From contig JAJLRJ010000009.1 in the NCBI GenBank assembly GCA_024195265.1, positions 34,449,637-34,513,636 on the forward strand: a stretch of DNA of 64,000 bases, written 5' to 3'. Position numbers and translations under genes: made by a program. This document shows, one piece after another, positions 45,031 through 56,352 of the stretch (within the stretch, counting starts at the first letter, position 1; the number at the start of each line of letters is the position of its first letter). The notes under the pieces are model-generated. The model did no database searches and had not been told where the DNA came from. It was given only the letters and a program-made list of their open reading frames with translations. The stretch comes from Dendrophyllia cribrosa. Lineage: Eukaryota; Cnidaria; Anthozoa; Scleractinia; Dendrophylliidae.

Positions 45031-45915
45031 ATGCAAGCCAAATCAAGCAAGAAAATTTCTAGAGGCATTGGAGTCCTCTCTAAAATAAGATATTATGTCA
45101 ATAATAGCATATTACAACAATTATATTATTCAGTTATTTACCCCTTCCTAACCTATGGATTGTCTGTCTGGGGCAATACCTATAGTACTACCCTTAGGCC
45201 TTTATTGATCCTACAAAAGAGAGCTATTCGCATTATAACTTTCTCAAAACCAGATGAACACTCTGAACCACTTTTTAAGGCACTTGAGATACTTAAGCTA
45301 ACTGATCTAGTATTCCTTCATAATACATTATTCATGTACCAGTATCATAACAATTTACTTCCAACATCTTTTAAGAACTTTTTCCAGACAGTTTCGTCAA
45401 GACATCCGTACAATACCCGGCTTGCTTCTAAATCAACATATTATATTAATTCGATCAAAACAAACTATGGAAATTCAACATCCGCTTTGCAGGTGCAAAA
45501 GTTTGGAATCAAGTAGACGAAAGTATAAAACACCTTCCCCTTAGTAATTTCAAAAATAAAATTAAACTAAACATCCTTCAGACTTATATCTAGTTAAAAT
45601 CGTAACTCTTTGTTTCATCTGGTACCATCTCTTTTGTTCTATTTTTTTTTTTTTGTTTTTTTTTTTGTCTTTGTTTCTGTATTGTTTTTATTGTTTTTCT
45701 TTACTTGATTAATTTATTTTTTAGCTAATGTTAATTATAGCATCTATATGCTTTATTGCCAACCTGTATATTTCATTTGTAAATATAATTTTTTGTTACT
45801 CAGCTCGATTAGCTTTCTAGTTATTCTGGGTAACATTACCTATTTCTGATTTAATTTTATATTGTAAACAGTTTTTTCTTTCTTTGCAAATATGGTAATA
45901 AAGTGTATATATATA
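45031..45915 (+). mobile_element. 5'-truncated non-LTR retrotransposon (LINE) 3' end
   Basis: Open frame 45031-45516 encodes the C-terminal part of a LINE reverse transcriptase: ISRGIGVLSKIRYYV, then QLYYSVIYPFLTYGLSVWG, LQKRAIRIITF and RHPYNTRLA. A 1-bp frameshift near 45468 separates this from FAGAKVWNQVDESIKHLPL and a stop at 45594. A T-rich 3' untranslated part ends in a TATATATA tail at about 45915 rather than poly-A, as in CR1/L2-type elements. The catalytic reverse transcriptase core and endonuclease are missing. It has the same strand as the tandem array and no link to it. Confidence 0.85.
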
Positions 45916-46619
45916 GCCCCACCCTTTCTCCTTTTTCTTTCACAACCAGGAAAACACTGTATTATCGGTACATTTTTGCCGTACTAATCCAGCCGGGAAT
46001 GAATTCACATACCGTACCAGGGAGCATTGGGGAAAATATTACCAGTACTTGTACTTGTACATGGAGATCTGAGTGACGGCGTTATACGTACTTTTTTACA
46101 TTTTTATGCACTTGTGGGAACCTATTGAAATTTATGTATTACAAAAAAAAAAGAGTGGTGAACTGCTTGTGTTTTGCTAAATTATTACGCCTCTCTAGCT
46201 CTCTCTCTTTCTCTCGCCCCACGTCCTCAAACACGCTTGAAATAAATAAGCTACTGCGGACGTTGTAGAGGATTTACGGTGTCTGGTAATTAAATACGTT
46301 TCTTCGCTAAAAATGTCGTATGCCGGTTATGAAGCCTCCGAACAAGAATATCGCCGGCTATCTATAGTTTTAAGGGTCCTAATTTTCGGCTTTGAGGCTA
46401 GTTCTATTAATCGATGTGGTCATTGCACATGCACAGTACACCACACAAACAGGGGATGGTTTGCCTGTGGTTTGAGTCGCACACCCATGTACCACTTTAA
46501 CAGAGAACTATAAGATTCATTTTTATTTTAAATAAAACCATACCAACCTTAATTTGGACGCTTAATGTATTCTAATAATTCAACTATCCCCACCTCCCCT
46601 CTCCTCTCCTCTGTATCAC
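45916..46619. other. Spacer of palindrome 2, right part
   Basis: Noncoding; pyrimidine-rich stretches near 46195-46220 and 46590-46610. No gene or repeat recognised. Confidence 0.4.
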
Positions 46620-47797
46620 CGTCCCGTCCTTCGATGCCTTCGTTATGGGGGATGGATGTCGCAAAACCCCTCTTATTCGTTTTGTGGGACTTTTAAACCA
46701 ATCAAGACAGAAAGATGACATTTATATTTTATATCAAAGGTAAAGTAATATTCTTTATATATGAGCGAGCTTCCTGTTGCACTGCATGCATTTCCTGCTT
46801 TGCGGCGCTTGTCACGCAATCTTTACTTTCGGAACAGTTGCAAGCACGCCATGGGAAGACAGTTTGTATGTTTTTCGCTCACAGTTTGGTACGTACCTAA
46901 GTAGAATCAGTAATACTTGTGTCGAAATATAAATAAGAAATGGCATAATTATGTAGTTTAATGCAGCAGGAGTTATCGTCTTTTGAAAGTACAAATCTAA
47001 TGTTGATGATGTCGAGACCGGTCAGGTCGGCCGTTTGCAGTAAACACAACTTGAACTTTGTCTGTCGCAAAATTAACGCTTACGATTGATTCCAAACAAA
47101 CTAAACGCCAAAAAAGACACAATTGCTCAAAAGCAAACTGATATTAGCGATATTAGTAATTTTTTGGGGGAATGTTGGGCTGTTATACATTTTAAATGAG
47201 CTTATTGTTGATTTAACGCTTTTGAAGGCCGTTAAAAGAATGGCGTGTTTTGACCTTTTGTGTCACCTTTGTTTGGCGCTCAAAAATTTCGTATTTTCGA
47301 TTGCCCAAAAATTTTATTGCATTTATTTGAGGAAGAAACATTGCTCTTTCTCTGGGTATGACTGATATAGCACCAAGCCATGTACCAAGTTATGATTTTG
47401 GCCTCTCGATTTTGCCATTTTTTTGACTCGCGAAAATCGTTAAAATAAGTAAAATTATTAAAAATCTCAAAAATATTAAGTTAACGGTCGAATTGAACAA
47501 TTTAACATTTAAACTATTGGTGAATGTGTGCTTTTCTTAGTTAGGTATTAACTGGTGTAGATAATTTCATTTTGAAGTTTTTGGAAGTATTTAAGTAATG
47601 CGTGGTGTGGAGCCCGTAAAATCGATGCGAGAGCCGCCGAACCGACTTTGTCGCCGTTCGCGTAAAATAAAAATCTGATCGAACTGAAAGTTATTTTTCT
47701 AGAAAGAGATTACCTAAACCTATATTCTGACAAAGTTTGGGGATTTTCGTTTTTTTCATTTTGCACGCCTCCAGGCGATATTTACTGACGGCCGCTC
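46620..47797. repeat. Inner arm of palindrome 2 (right)
   Basis: Reverse complement of 41655-42835. It ends at the TTAA (47798-47801) that carries the 12.9 kb block. Confidence 0.7.
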
Positions 47798-48224
47798 TTA
47801 ATACACTGGGGGATTTGCATATCTGTCATCTTATACTGTTCAAGAGATAAAAACGAAAGAGCTCTGAAAGCACGACGTGGGCTCGTTTCTGGAAAATAGT
47901 ACAGTTTTTGTTTACCACAGGACGCATTATTTTAAAAAAAAATTAAAACGAAAGTTCTCGGAAAGCGCGACGTGGGGCCGTTTCGCAAATTAAAAATCTG
48001 TTTTTGCGAAATTCTTCTCGGACAGGTAACGAAGGAAAAAGTAAATGATGGCTATCCCGCGTTTTAATTTTTCAATGGTTAAATCTATATTTTCTTTATT
48101 TTGTTTCGTTTCGTTTCGCAAATTACAGTAAGCCATCAGCGACTGCAGCAAATCATGGAAATTAAGAGTCAGTTTACTTGGCGAGGATTTTGTGGAGATT
48201 GTTCAGCAATGCTATCTGTTTTAA

Positions 48225-48831
48225 CCCTTTGGCGACGGTCGGCTGCTAGTAGCGCAAAAAACCGCATATTTTACCAATTCATCCTTTCTGGACCGGTTTT
48301 CAGCCAATTAGCCTGGAAATAGCTTAAAATGAGATCTGCAACAGTGAAGCAGTATTTTCCTGCTGATTGGACGTAATTAAGCCTCATTTTTGGTTTTGGT
48401 GCATGCGCATAACCCAAAATTTGGACTTGGTTTTTTTTTTGCGAATCTGTTTCGCTCCTTCTTTTTTGCTCTCTTTCTTTACTTTGCCTTTCTTTCTTAT
48501 ATGCACTTTTGTTGCCCACTTTACCGTCTTTGTTTCCTAAGAAATTGTGGCTGGCTAACTTTTCGGGAAAGGGGGAAATGTTTCCTGGAAAAGCAGTAGG
48601 GGAATTGCGAAATTGGCAGTGGATTTTTCTCCAAAATATTAGTAGGTGTTTTGTGTGTAACTCTGGCAGGATTGGTCAAATTTCCAAAATGAGGTATCTT
48701 TTCAAAGATCTATCCTTCCTTGATTCGCTGATTTCCAACTATTTGCTTAAAGTGAAAGCTAATTGGCTCAGAAAGGCATAATCTGTATCGTTCCAAATCG
48801 AACGAAAATGGCCAATTCCGTCGCCAAAGGG
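48225..48831. mobile_element. TTAA MITE, CCCTTTGGCGACGG family (607 bp)
   Basis: TTAA at 48221-48224 and 48832-48835; termini CCCTTTGGCGACGG and exact inverse. Noncoding; open frames across it are by-products. Confidence 0.75.
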
Positions 48832-49567
48832 TTAACATGACAGGCTAATTTATTTAACGTAAGTTTTATTTCATAAAATGCTTATAACATTGTGGAGGCT
48901 GTCATGTGTTTTTTGGACAGAAACTTTATTTCACTGAATACCTTTCTTTAGGCGGGGCCCAGTTGTTCGAAAGCTGGTTAATGCTAAGCCAAGGATAAAG
49001 GTTTCTGTGTCTTGTTGGAAAGCGTTTTTGATGTTAATTTTAATTAACAATTTGAGAGCAATCAAAGCCAAATTGAACAATAATAAAGAATTTACAGGAA
49101 TCTGCTTTGTAAACGTGTAAATTTGGATTTAAAGTTGGTGCTAATCCTAGGTTAACTAACCCGCTTTAAACAATTCGGTCCATGACATGCAACTTTCTGG
49201 GCCCGGAACTATAATTTTAAATCAGTTTCTATAGAATGGTGATATTGTTTTTAGCCTTCAAACTAGCCGGACTTGTTTCATCAACTTACAATTTCATTGC
49301 TAGCTTAGTTTCTGCCAAGTTTATGTCAGTACGTTAGTACTCTTTAGAAAATAAATGTTTATCCATTCAAGATGCCAAATAAAATACAGCAGAATATATT
49401 GAACGGAAAACACAACGTCAGTATAAAAAAATGTATAACATTAGAAATACAATACAGCATTTAAAAATTGAATATTATTAACTACATTTACTATATTCGG
49501 CATCAAGAGACTATCACGCGACAGTCTCTTGTCGGCAAGTATTATGTATAAAACTGAAACTATTTAA

Positions 49568-49975
49568 AAGCCAGGGCACTGTCCCACCGAAATAACCAAA
49601 AAAGTGTTTTACTTAATTTCCATGTTACATCGCCAAATGCCACCAAATATAGAACTGAATTGGATAAAAAAATTCTACTGAGCAGAACAGAATCAATAGT
49701 TTGGAGAAAAAATGCAGGATTACAAGGATTGAAATGGATTACAGTAGTTCATCAATTTTGATTTTGCGATGGTCAAGAAATCAAACTTTCCATTTTGGTG
49801 GAATTTTGCGTTTTTTGGTCGTTATTTTGTCCTAATTTCATATTTCTTTGCGTTATCACTTTCGGCGAGGTTAACTTCTTTCTTTCAAGATAATAATAAA
49901 AGCAAGCTTACTAAAGCATTAGCACCTGGCCATGTAATCACGAAAACACGATATTTAATCCGGGACACTGTCCCT
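49568..49975. mobile_element. Short element of the AGGGACAxTG family (408 bp)
   Basis: Inner sequence matches the outer parts of 13383-14862 (GGGCACTGTCCCACCGAAAT at one end, CCGGGACACTGTCCC at the other) without the nested 1.06 kb block. It preserves that block's empty site (CCTTGTAATCCTGCATT, inverse strand). TTAA remains on the left only. Mirror at 58545-58951. Confidence 0.7.
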
Positions 49976-50346
49976 ATATAAGTCTTGACGAGAATGTATT
50001 TACATTTATTAATCGACTTCTATGAACGGACCTACATAGGATGGCACAAGTAGTTGGCACACTTGTGAATACTCTCAAAAAATCACCAAATAATAATGTA
50101 GTACTACTGTAGTTTTTTTTTTCGACATTTGGGCGCAACCCCTCCATTCCCCAGACAAATGTACTAGGTAAATACTCTTGTGTATAAATGTGCGATCGAT
50201 CGTCAAAACTCAGTATTTCTTGGGGGAAGGTGGGTGGTAGATTATTTCACGACCATCTTGGTAAGTGTCCCGACACGTGACCGTATTAAGCGGGGTTTCC
50301 ACTGCAACAAATGGAGTATAAAGTACCCTTTCTAACTTCTCTGTTC

Positions 50347-51072
50347 TCAGGTAAACGGCATTTGGCAAGGCCGACTTAACGAATCTTGAAACCGTCCATG
50401 TACGATTACTAAAAGGTTACCGCTTGCCCATATAGCTAATGGTACCGCATTTACAATCGCTATTAAAATGTGTCTTTTCCATCGTCTTCTCCAAACAGCC
50501 ATGACAGCCATATTCTGATAACGAGTTTCGATCGCTAGAGACACGCTAGTGAAAAACCACTCAATCACCAGCTGAACTGAAGTTTGGATCGCATATGATT
50601 GCAGTAAATTTAACAGGGACTTGTCTTGTAAGTAAACAAATTGGTACAAGTATAGGTAGCCATTAACAGACACTATAGCAGTTGATTCAAATAACATGCT
50701 CATGACAGCAATATCAGCCATTAGTCTCTCGCGCCGAGGAGTACGAAAACTTCCCCATGGAGCTGATTCTCTTTTCCAAAGGCGAAGGAAAATGTGATCA
50801 GTTACAACCATGGTGCTTCGTTCTATGACTTCTGCAGCGCCGTGAATTATTCCAATTATAGCCATGAATTCCAGACTGCCAAGATCTGCTTGTAGAACCC
50901 GAAGCATAACCGCTGAGCCAAAATACGTCGGAGCTAGCAATACACACGAATATCCCGGATGGGTGATGTTGTATAACCGCTGAATACAAATTCGCGAGAT
51001 TACTTTAACAAAGACTCCAATGAGAGGAGCGAAAAGTGCGATTAACAGTTTACCTTCATTGTCTTGTTTGTT
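50347..51072 (-). CDS. Multi-pass membrane family, copy 5 (C-terminal part; rest in gap)
   Basis: The last 241 codons of a diverged family member are readable, from NKQDNEGKLLIALFAPLIGV to the MPFT stop at 50347. They include VIERSTMVVTDHIFLR, WGSFRTPRRERL and the final two hydrophobic segments. The protein is close to copy 6 over this part (differences include Ile/Val, Arg/Gln, Leu/Phe) and more distant from copies 1-4. The upstream part disappears into the N gap, so whether it is intact is unknown. It lies head-to-head with copy 6 within the 12.9 kb block, repeating the divergent layout of copies 1 and 2. Function is unknown. Confidence 0.75.
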   Translation of the reverse strand, partial: NKQDNEGKLLIALFAPLIGVFVKVISRICIQRLYNITHPGYSCVLLAPTYFGSAVMLRVLQADLGSLEFMAIIGIIHGAAEVIERSTMVVTDHIFLRLWKRESAPWGSFRTPRRERLMADIAVMSMLFESTAIVSVNGYLYLYQFVYLQDKSLLNLLQSYAIQTSVQLVIEWFFTSVSLAIETRYQNMAVMAVWRRRWKRHILIAIVNAVPLAIWASGNLLVIVHGRFQDSLSRPCQMPFT

Positions 51073-51573
51073 ANNNNNNNNNNNNNNNNNNNNNNNNNNN
51101 NNNNNNNNNNNNNNNNNNNNNNNNNNNNNNNNNNNNNNNNNNNNNNNNNNNNNNNNNNNNNNNNNNNNNNNNNNNNNNNNNNNNNNNNNNNNNNNNNNNN
51201 NNNNNNNNNNNNNNNNNNNNNNNNNNNNNNNNNNNNNNNNNNNNNNNNNNNNNNNNNNNNNNNNNNNNNNNNNNNNNNNNNNNNNNNNNNNNNNNNNNNN
51301 NNNNNNNNNNNNNNNNNNNNNNNNNNNNNNNNNNNNNNNNNNNNNNNNNNNNNNNNNNNNNNNNNNNNNNNNNNNNNNNNNNNNNNNNNNNNNNNNNNNN
51401 NNNNNNNNNNNNNNNNNNNNNNNNNNNNNNNNNNNNNNNNNNNNNNNNNNNNNNNNNNNNNNNNNNNNNNNNNNNNNNNNNNNNNNNNNNNNNNNNNNNN
51501 NNNNNNNNNNNNNNNNNNNNNNNNNNNNNNNNNNNNNNNNNNNNNNNNNNNNNNNNNNNNNNNNNNNNNNNNN
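51073..51573. other. Assembly gap (501 N)
   Basis: Run of N inside copy 5. About 930 bp of coding sequence would be needed to complete the gene, so the true gap is probably longer than shown or copy 5 is truncated. Sequence to its right is oriented opposite to copy 5, so the gap sits at an inversion junction. Confidence 0.95.
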
Positions 51574-51588
51574 AAGCGTGAAACGTTT

Positions 51589-51607
51589 GCTTGACGTCCA
51601 GTCAAGC
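51589..51607. promoter_or_regulatory. Palindromic upstream motif, variant
   Basis: GCTTGACGTCCAGTCAAGC, the same 7-bp arms with a 5-bp spacer instead of 2, followed by AAGCAGCGAGTGA as at 56118. It lies upstream of the fragment at 51724. Confidence 0.3.
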
Positions 51608-51723
51608 AAGCAGCGAGTGATGTCAGAAATGTCTGCTCATCGCAGATATTTCAGCTGCTACTATAATACAGGTGTTGAGGTGTGAGGTTCGTCACATTTA
51701 TTTACTAGTTTGCCGAACTGAAA

Positions 51724-52068
51724 ATAAGCAGCGGTGGTACGTTGATCGAGGTGTTTGGTCGCATCGTGTTCAGTTTTACTCGAGGCGTAACAGAGCATTA
51801 CAACCCAGAAGAACCTGAATTTACGGTTGAATCTTTTGGCTACAATCCTCTACAAAGCACAGGCCAAGAATGGAATTATTACCCCGTTGATGAGCGCATT
51901 TCCCAAGAATACAGCGACAGAGAAGCCACAAGCTTAGACTATCTAGCATCAAGGCGAAGGATTATTGACCGCCTGCTCAACAGAGGTGAACGAAGAAGCA
52001 CAAGACGAACGGCATAATGAAGATAGAGCCATGGCTTGGAAGCGATTCAGACCATCCGCTTTCCAAAC
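51724..52068 (+). pseudogene. 5' fragment of the membrane gene family
   Basis: Matches the first 115 or so codons of copy 6. The start codon is ATA instead of ATG (GAAAATAAGCAGC). A deletion and insertion near 51950-51990 shift the frame. The match stops abruptly at CCATCCGCTTTCC. It keeps the GAA codon that is TAA in copy 6. Dead fragment. Confidence 0.8.
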
Positions 52069-52267
52069 AAAGTGACGTCATTATTCTGGATTATTCTACC
52101 AAGCATTCTGCTCCCTAGTGCAGAATGCTTGGCCTGATACATTCCATGTAGTCTGGAATCGGAATAGCGACTCAATCGAACGGGCTTTCGAGGTTATTCC
52201 GTTTATTCTTATTCTGGAATAAGGTCAATCGAACGCACCCTAATATTAGTATATGCAATCGTATGGG
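52069..52267. other. Sequence joined to the truncated 5' fragment
   Basis: Begins AACAAAGTGACGTCATTATT. It contains AGCATTCTGC and GCAGAATGCT around CTCCCTAGT, a short hairpin, and several TATTCTGGAAT-like repeats. Possibly a repeat that replaced the rest of the gene; not identified. Confidence 0.4.
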
Positions 52268-52481
52268 CCCGAGTAAAATACATGTTAAAATGAAGGATTC
52301 ATATTACTTGTGTTTTCAGAAGCTGTAGAAATAGCCCGAGTCACAAGGGCAATTTCTACATCGTATGAAAACACCAACCTCGTTCCCAGGGTCTCTCATC
52401 TTTCCACGGGAAGATGAGAGACCCTGGGAACGAGGTTGTGAAAACACAAGTGATATTAATCCTTTATTTTACTAGGGAACA
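52268..52481. mobile_element. Foldback element with a nested hairpin
   Basis: Outer arms: ATATTACTTGTGTTTTCA on the left and TGAAAACACAAGTGATAT on the right, with CCCGAGTAAAATA and inverse outside. Nested inside at 52375-52438 is a second near-perfect hairpin, CAACCTCGTTCCCAGGGTC and its inverse. Confidence 0.65.
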
Positions 52482-52564
52482 TGCAATTACTTGTTTATAA
52501 TGTAGAGGGAAAAATTATAGGGAAACCTTTCAGTCTTTTTTTAATGGGCCTTTATTAAAATAAA

Positions 52565-53642
52565 GGCCCATCCTCACTTACCGTGACTCATTGCGGGCGT
52601 TCTAGAATTTCTGGGGCCCAGAAAATCCATTTTGAGGCGAGAAAGTTTGATTCCTAAATTAATCCGTTTACATCGGGCAATCTGTATCGTCTATTAACTT
52701 CAAGATGATTTCGTTCAAATATTTAGTTCATATTCTAGGCATTGCATCTTGTTTTTGTATGTTTTCTTTTATTTTCCATCGTTACTGATACGTTTTCTAA
52801 GCAGTGCCGCCGAAGGCTCGAGGCGGCTGTCAAGAAACGAGAACCTTCAGAAGGTTTGGCTCCGAAATTCGGTCGTCCATGGAAAAGAAATAAGTATATT
52901 AGATTGCCTACTAGTTAAGATTTATCTTCGAATCTTTTCTTTGTAATTTTATTTCCACGTACAGATACTGCCAGTTGATATTTGAATATTTAATTACTAC
53001 CGTTGAGGAATGACCGGTCGACCGTAACTGTAAACAACAAAAAAGCTCAAAACTTCTCGGCTCACCGGCGGAGTCGTTTTTGCCAGCATCTCTGTGAAAT
53101 ATTCCATGGAAGTTGAAGGAGGTTTTCTCCGTCCCTAGCCGTTGAATTTTTTTTATGCAAACCTCTGAAGCCGAGAAAACGTCCTCCGCCAGCGGAGCTC
53201 ATTAATTATGCCCGATGCAAATATTAAATAGCCCACAAAATACAAACACTTCTCGGCTCGCTGGAGGTTTCGTTTTAAGGGGCATCGACCTTAAACGTTC
53301 GGTAAAAATAGCAGGAGGTTTTCCGCGTCCCTCGACGAGAAAATGTTTTCGATGCGAACTTTCGAAGCGGAGGAAACTACCTCGGCGACTGGAGCTACAC
53401 AAAGGCGGGTTGAGCGGCCCCAGACAAAATGCGAGACATGTTATACGGACTTTTAATATCTAACAGGACCGCTTCTTTGGACTAATAAATTTTAAAATCA
53501 ATGTCGAACGAAATTTCAAACTCAGTGTTCATTTCTTCCTGGAGATGAGAGGCCAAAATTTCACTTCGCGAGAGATCGCATTTATCTGGGTCCAAATCAA
53601 AATAAACAATGCGCGGTGCATCACGGTAAGTGAAGATGGGCC
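52565..53642. mobile_element. 1.08 kb element with GGCCCATCxTCACTTACCGTG termini
   Basis: Terminal inverted repeats of about 22 bp at 52565-52586 and 53621-53642. The interior includes two degenerate direct copies of about 185 bp (53045-53210 and 53250-53405) sharing ACTTCTCGGCTC and GGAGGTTTTC. No transposase. Open frames at 52749 and 53215 are not protein-like. Confidence 0.55.
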
Positions 53643-54324
53643 TTTTTAAAGACTCTTAAAAAAGTCACTCAGACTTGAAATCACTCGAAGTGAAAATACT
53701 CTTTCGCAAGCTGACAAGAAAATCTTTTCAACTCACTGTGGTCGTGGTTATAAATTTCTATTCGGTCAAAGAAACATTTGGCAGTTATTTACATCTAGAG
53801 AACATAGCCTGATTTTTATCGATAAAAGACGCTTTACGACAAAAACAAAGCAAGTTTTATTTAAGCGTACCTGTGTTTTGAAGTTTTTGCCGCTTTGATA
53901 ACAACAACAAATGGGTAGAGTTCAAACTTGCTTGCACGTTTGGCGATTTAATTGCTTTCTTTCACTTGTTTTAGCCTTATTCTTTTTCCTGTTAAACGTT
54001 AATTGCGTCTAGACGATTATAACGTCTCGACTTAAAATAAAAACGGCCAATTAGGAAGTTATGAAATTAACAGTTTTCTCTCAATTGTTTTGACGATAAA
54101 AAAATAGATCTTAGATGATGGTATAAATTCATATGCTTACGGACATTATGAAATCGAAGAATAACGTAAAATAAGCTTACATTTAATACACTTCGCAGTT
54201 ACAATCCAAATCATGGGTTCAGTCAAGGCAAAGCTACATAAAGATAACTTAATATCACACTACGGTCAACATGTGACGTCACGGCACAGCTGTGCCGGCC
54301 AACTTCTTGCAAGCTAAACCGCAA
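53643..54324. other. Unassigned stretch
   Basis: AT-rich noncoding sequence; no long open frame, inverted repeat or family match noticed. Confidence 0.4.
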
Positions 54325-54425
54325 GGGACTGTGCAATAATTTTCAGGAGGGGGGGGTTGGAAAATGGGCTTCAAGTAGGTAAATATTAGGTAATACCCCC
54401 CTTCTAAAGGAGTGAATTTAGTTAT

Positions 54426-54427
<2 letters not shown>

Positions 54428-54459
<32 letters not shown>
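54428..54459 (+). repeat. Poly-C tract (32)
   Basis: Unbroken C run; length probably unreliable. Confidence 0.9.
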
Positions 54460-54461
<2 letters not shown>

Positions 54462-54925
54462 ACACGCCTTTTATATACAAATACCCAGCTTTTTAGTAAT
54501 ATACACCCACCTGTTATTGCTATGAGGTAATGTTTGTTCCAGACGCAGCAATACTTCATGTTTACTTGTTGGACGTCCGTATCTGGAACAAACATGACCT
54601 CGAAGCAGTGTTCAACAAAACCATCCGATTCCATGTCTGAATCACACTGCAACTTCATATCAAGTTGTAGTTTTATATTAAATTGTTAATGCCTGATGTA
54701 TTTACCGTGTTTTTAAATAAAAATGATGATGATGATGATGATGATGATGTTAATTGATTGCAAATCCGAGTTGCTTGAACTGGAACTCAATTCCTCGTTA
54801 ACGTTCTCTTGGGTTTCTCGTGGGATGCAAGAATGATCACCACGAGCGTATTGGAGAACTATAATGCAACCAGTGCCACATTACCTCCACTGATCTTAAG
54901 ACCATGCTGGTTGAGGTACATCTTT

Positions 54926-55203
54926 AATCTGTTGCAATATGATTATCTATGTTTTAGAGAAATTATATAAAATTTTGGTGCAATTTTCTCTGCACTGATT
55001 CAAATTTTAACCAATGCATCAAATATTTGAACTGGAGCAAAATATTTTCACCCGGGCAAAATATTTGCACTGGTGTATAACTATATTCTACTGTTCAAAT
55101 GTTGTTGACAATTCAAATTCAAAAAGCCAGAAACGCTTTATCACAATATTCGTCTCTATATTATAGAGATAGAGAAGAATAGATAATCGTATTGCAACAG
55201 ATT
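54926..55203. mobile_element. Nested 278 bp MITE
   Basis: AATCTGTTGCAATATGATTA and near-inverse termini with no coding content. Lies inside the 1.09 kb element. Confidence 0.65.
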
Positions 55204-55416
55204 GAAATTGCAGTTTAGCCACAGAACATGCAGATCATCAAGCCTTTCAGTGAGAATTATAAACACTTGGTTAAGCCCCCCTCTTCTTGAGTGACTTATT
55301 TTACTTTAAGCCCCCCCCCCCCCCCCCCCCCCCCCCATCCTTGCTTTGATTTTACTTTATGCCCCCCCCCCCCCCCCTCCCCCCTCTGGTTTTCCACCCC
55401 TTCATTGTACAGTCCC

Positions 55417-55980
55417 TAACTTAGTTATAAAAAGTCAGGCTACGCGTAGACCAGGGGGGTTTCCCTCTATTGCTGCCTAGGTGTGACATCATAGACATGA
55501 TGAAAAAATCGGGCTACGTGTAACCCAAAAAGGGACTTTCCCTCTGCTACCTGAAAACAATAGCTATTTGATGACTCGTTTCCTCGGGGAAGTCCTGTTT
55601 TCCGAGAATGTCACGCGATAATGGTCAAATGCACTGGGCCGTTTTACTGACAAACTTTACTGACAAACTTTACTTTTAAAAACCAGCTTTTAATATATAT
55701 TTATAAAGATCACCTGATATCACACATGTTAATGACATAACATGAAAACAATAGCGATTCGATGACTAACATCATAGACTTTTCGAGAATGTCACGCAAT
55801 GGAATAATTAAACGCACCTATCAAATCAAAAATAATATAATCAAAAAAGTGGAAGTAGACTACGAAATTCAGACAAAAGCAGCTGGAAATCTAATTTAGG
55901 ATTCTCGGGACGAAATATTAACATTAAAACTAATATTATTGGTTGGAAATTAGTAGGATTGGAATTGAAGTGGAAGTGAA
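55417..55980. other. Upstream flank of copy 6, outer part
   Basis: Includes two short related direct repeats (GGCTACGCGTAGACC near 55438 and GGGCTACGTGTAACCC near 55510). At 55846-55960 is a stretch related to the type a module (AAAAAAGTGGAAGTAGACTA, GGGACGAAATATTAA), here in the opposite orientation relative to the gene. No gene. Confidence 0.45.
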
Positions 55981-56085
55981 AATGAGCAGCGATTAGTATA
56001 CACTCAGGTAGAGGTGTTTAGCCCGTTCGCCTTTTAGTTCTCAGTTAACGCGAGGCTTGAAAGGGCAGTGCAACTTATATTAATA
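55981..56085 (+). pseudogene. Relic of the array gene 5' end (older)
   Basis: GAAAATGAGCAGCGATTAG, then GGTAGAGGTGTTTAGCCCG and CGCGAGGCTTGAAAGG align with the family start (ATG to about codon 27), with a stop four codons in. It is followed at 56102 by the palindromic motif. Confidence 0.5.
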
Positions 56086-56101
56086 AGAGCATGAAATGAT
56101 T

Positions 56102-56117
56102 GCTTGACCAGTCAAGC
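56102..56117. promoter_or_regulatory. Palindromic upstream motif
   Basis: GCTTGACCAGTCAAGC, 418 bp upstream of the copy 6 ATG, between two 5' relics. Confidence 0.35.
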
Positions 56118-56271
56118 AAGCAACGAGTGATAACAGTCTGTGGGATAATCCCCCATCGAAACCGAAAGAGTTTTACTTTCACTTTCTGTTAATTGTTGAG
56201 TTGTGTCAACGATACAGCCTTATAATTGAAGGCAAACATTATTATTTGTCTCCACTGAGTTCATCAACATA

Positions 56272-56352
56272 ATAGAGGTCTTTGATCACATCGACTTTTA
56301 TTTTTTTACAAGAGACCTGACAGAGAAGATTCATAAGAATTTAATTGAACCT
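56272..56352 (+). pseudogene. Relic of the array gene 5' end (second)
   Basis: AATAGAGGTCTTTGATCACA, then CGACTTTTATTTTTTTACAA and AGACCTGACAGAGAAGATTC follow the family start (from about codon 4 to 30) with decay. It is followed by a degenerate motif, CTAGATCAGTCAGGCGAGC. Confidence 0.45.

Larger units (their letters stand above)
54325..55416. mobile_element. 1.09 kb element with GGGACTGTxCAAT termini
   Basis: GGGACTGTGCAATAATTTTC at the left and the inverse of GGGACTGTACAATGAAGGGG at the right, each followed inward by G- or C-rich tracts (C32 at 54428-54459; C runs at about 55312-55336 and 55363-55377). Contains a (GAT)n microsatellite at 54723-54749 and a nested element at 54926-55203. 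Confidence 0.55.

Noticed and set aside
45031..45516. A host gene of 161 codons
   Set aside because: The sequence reads as the C-terminal end of a LINE reverse transcriptase with a frameshift and 3' tail.
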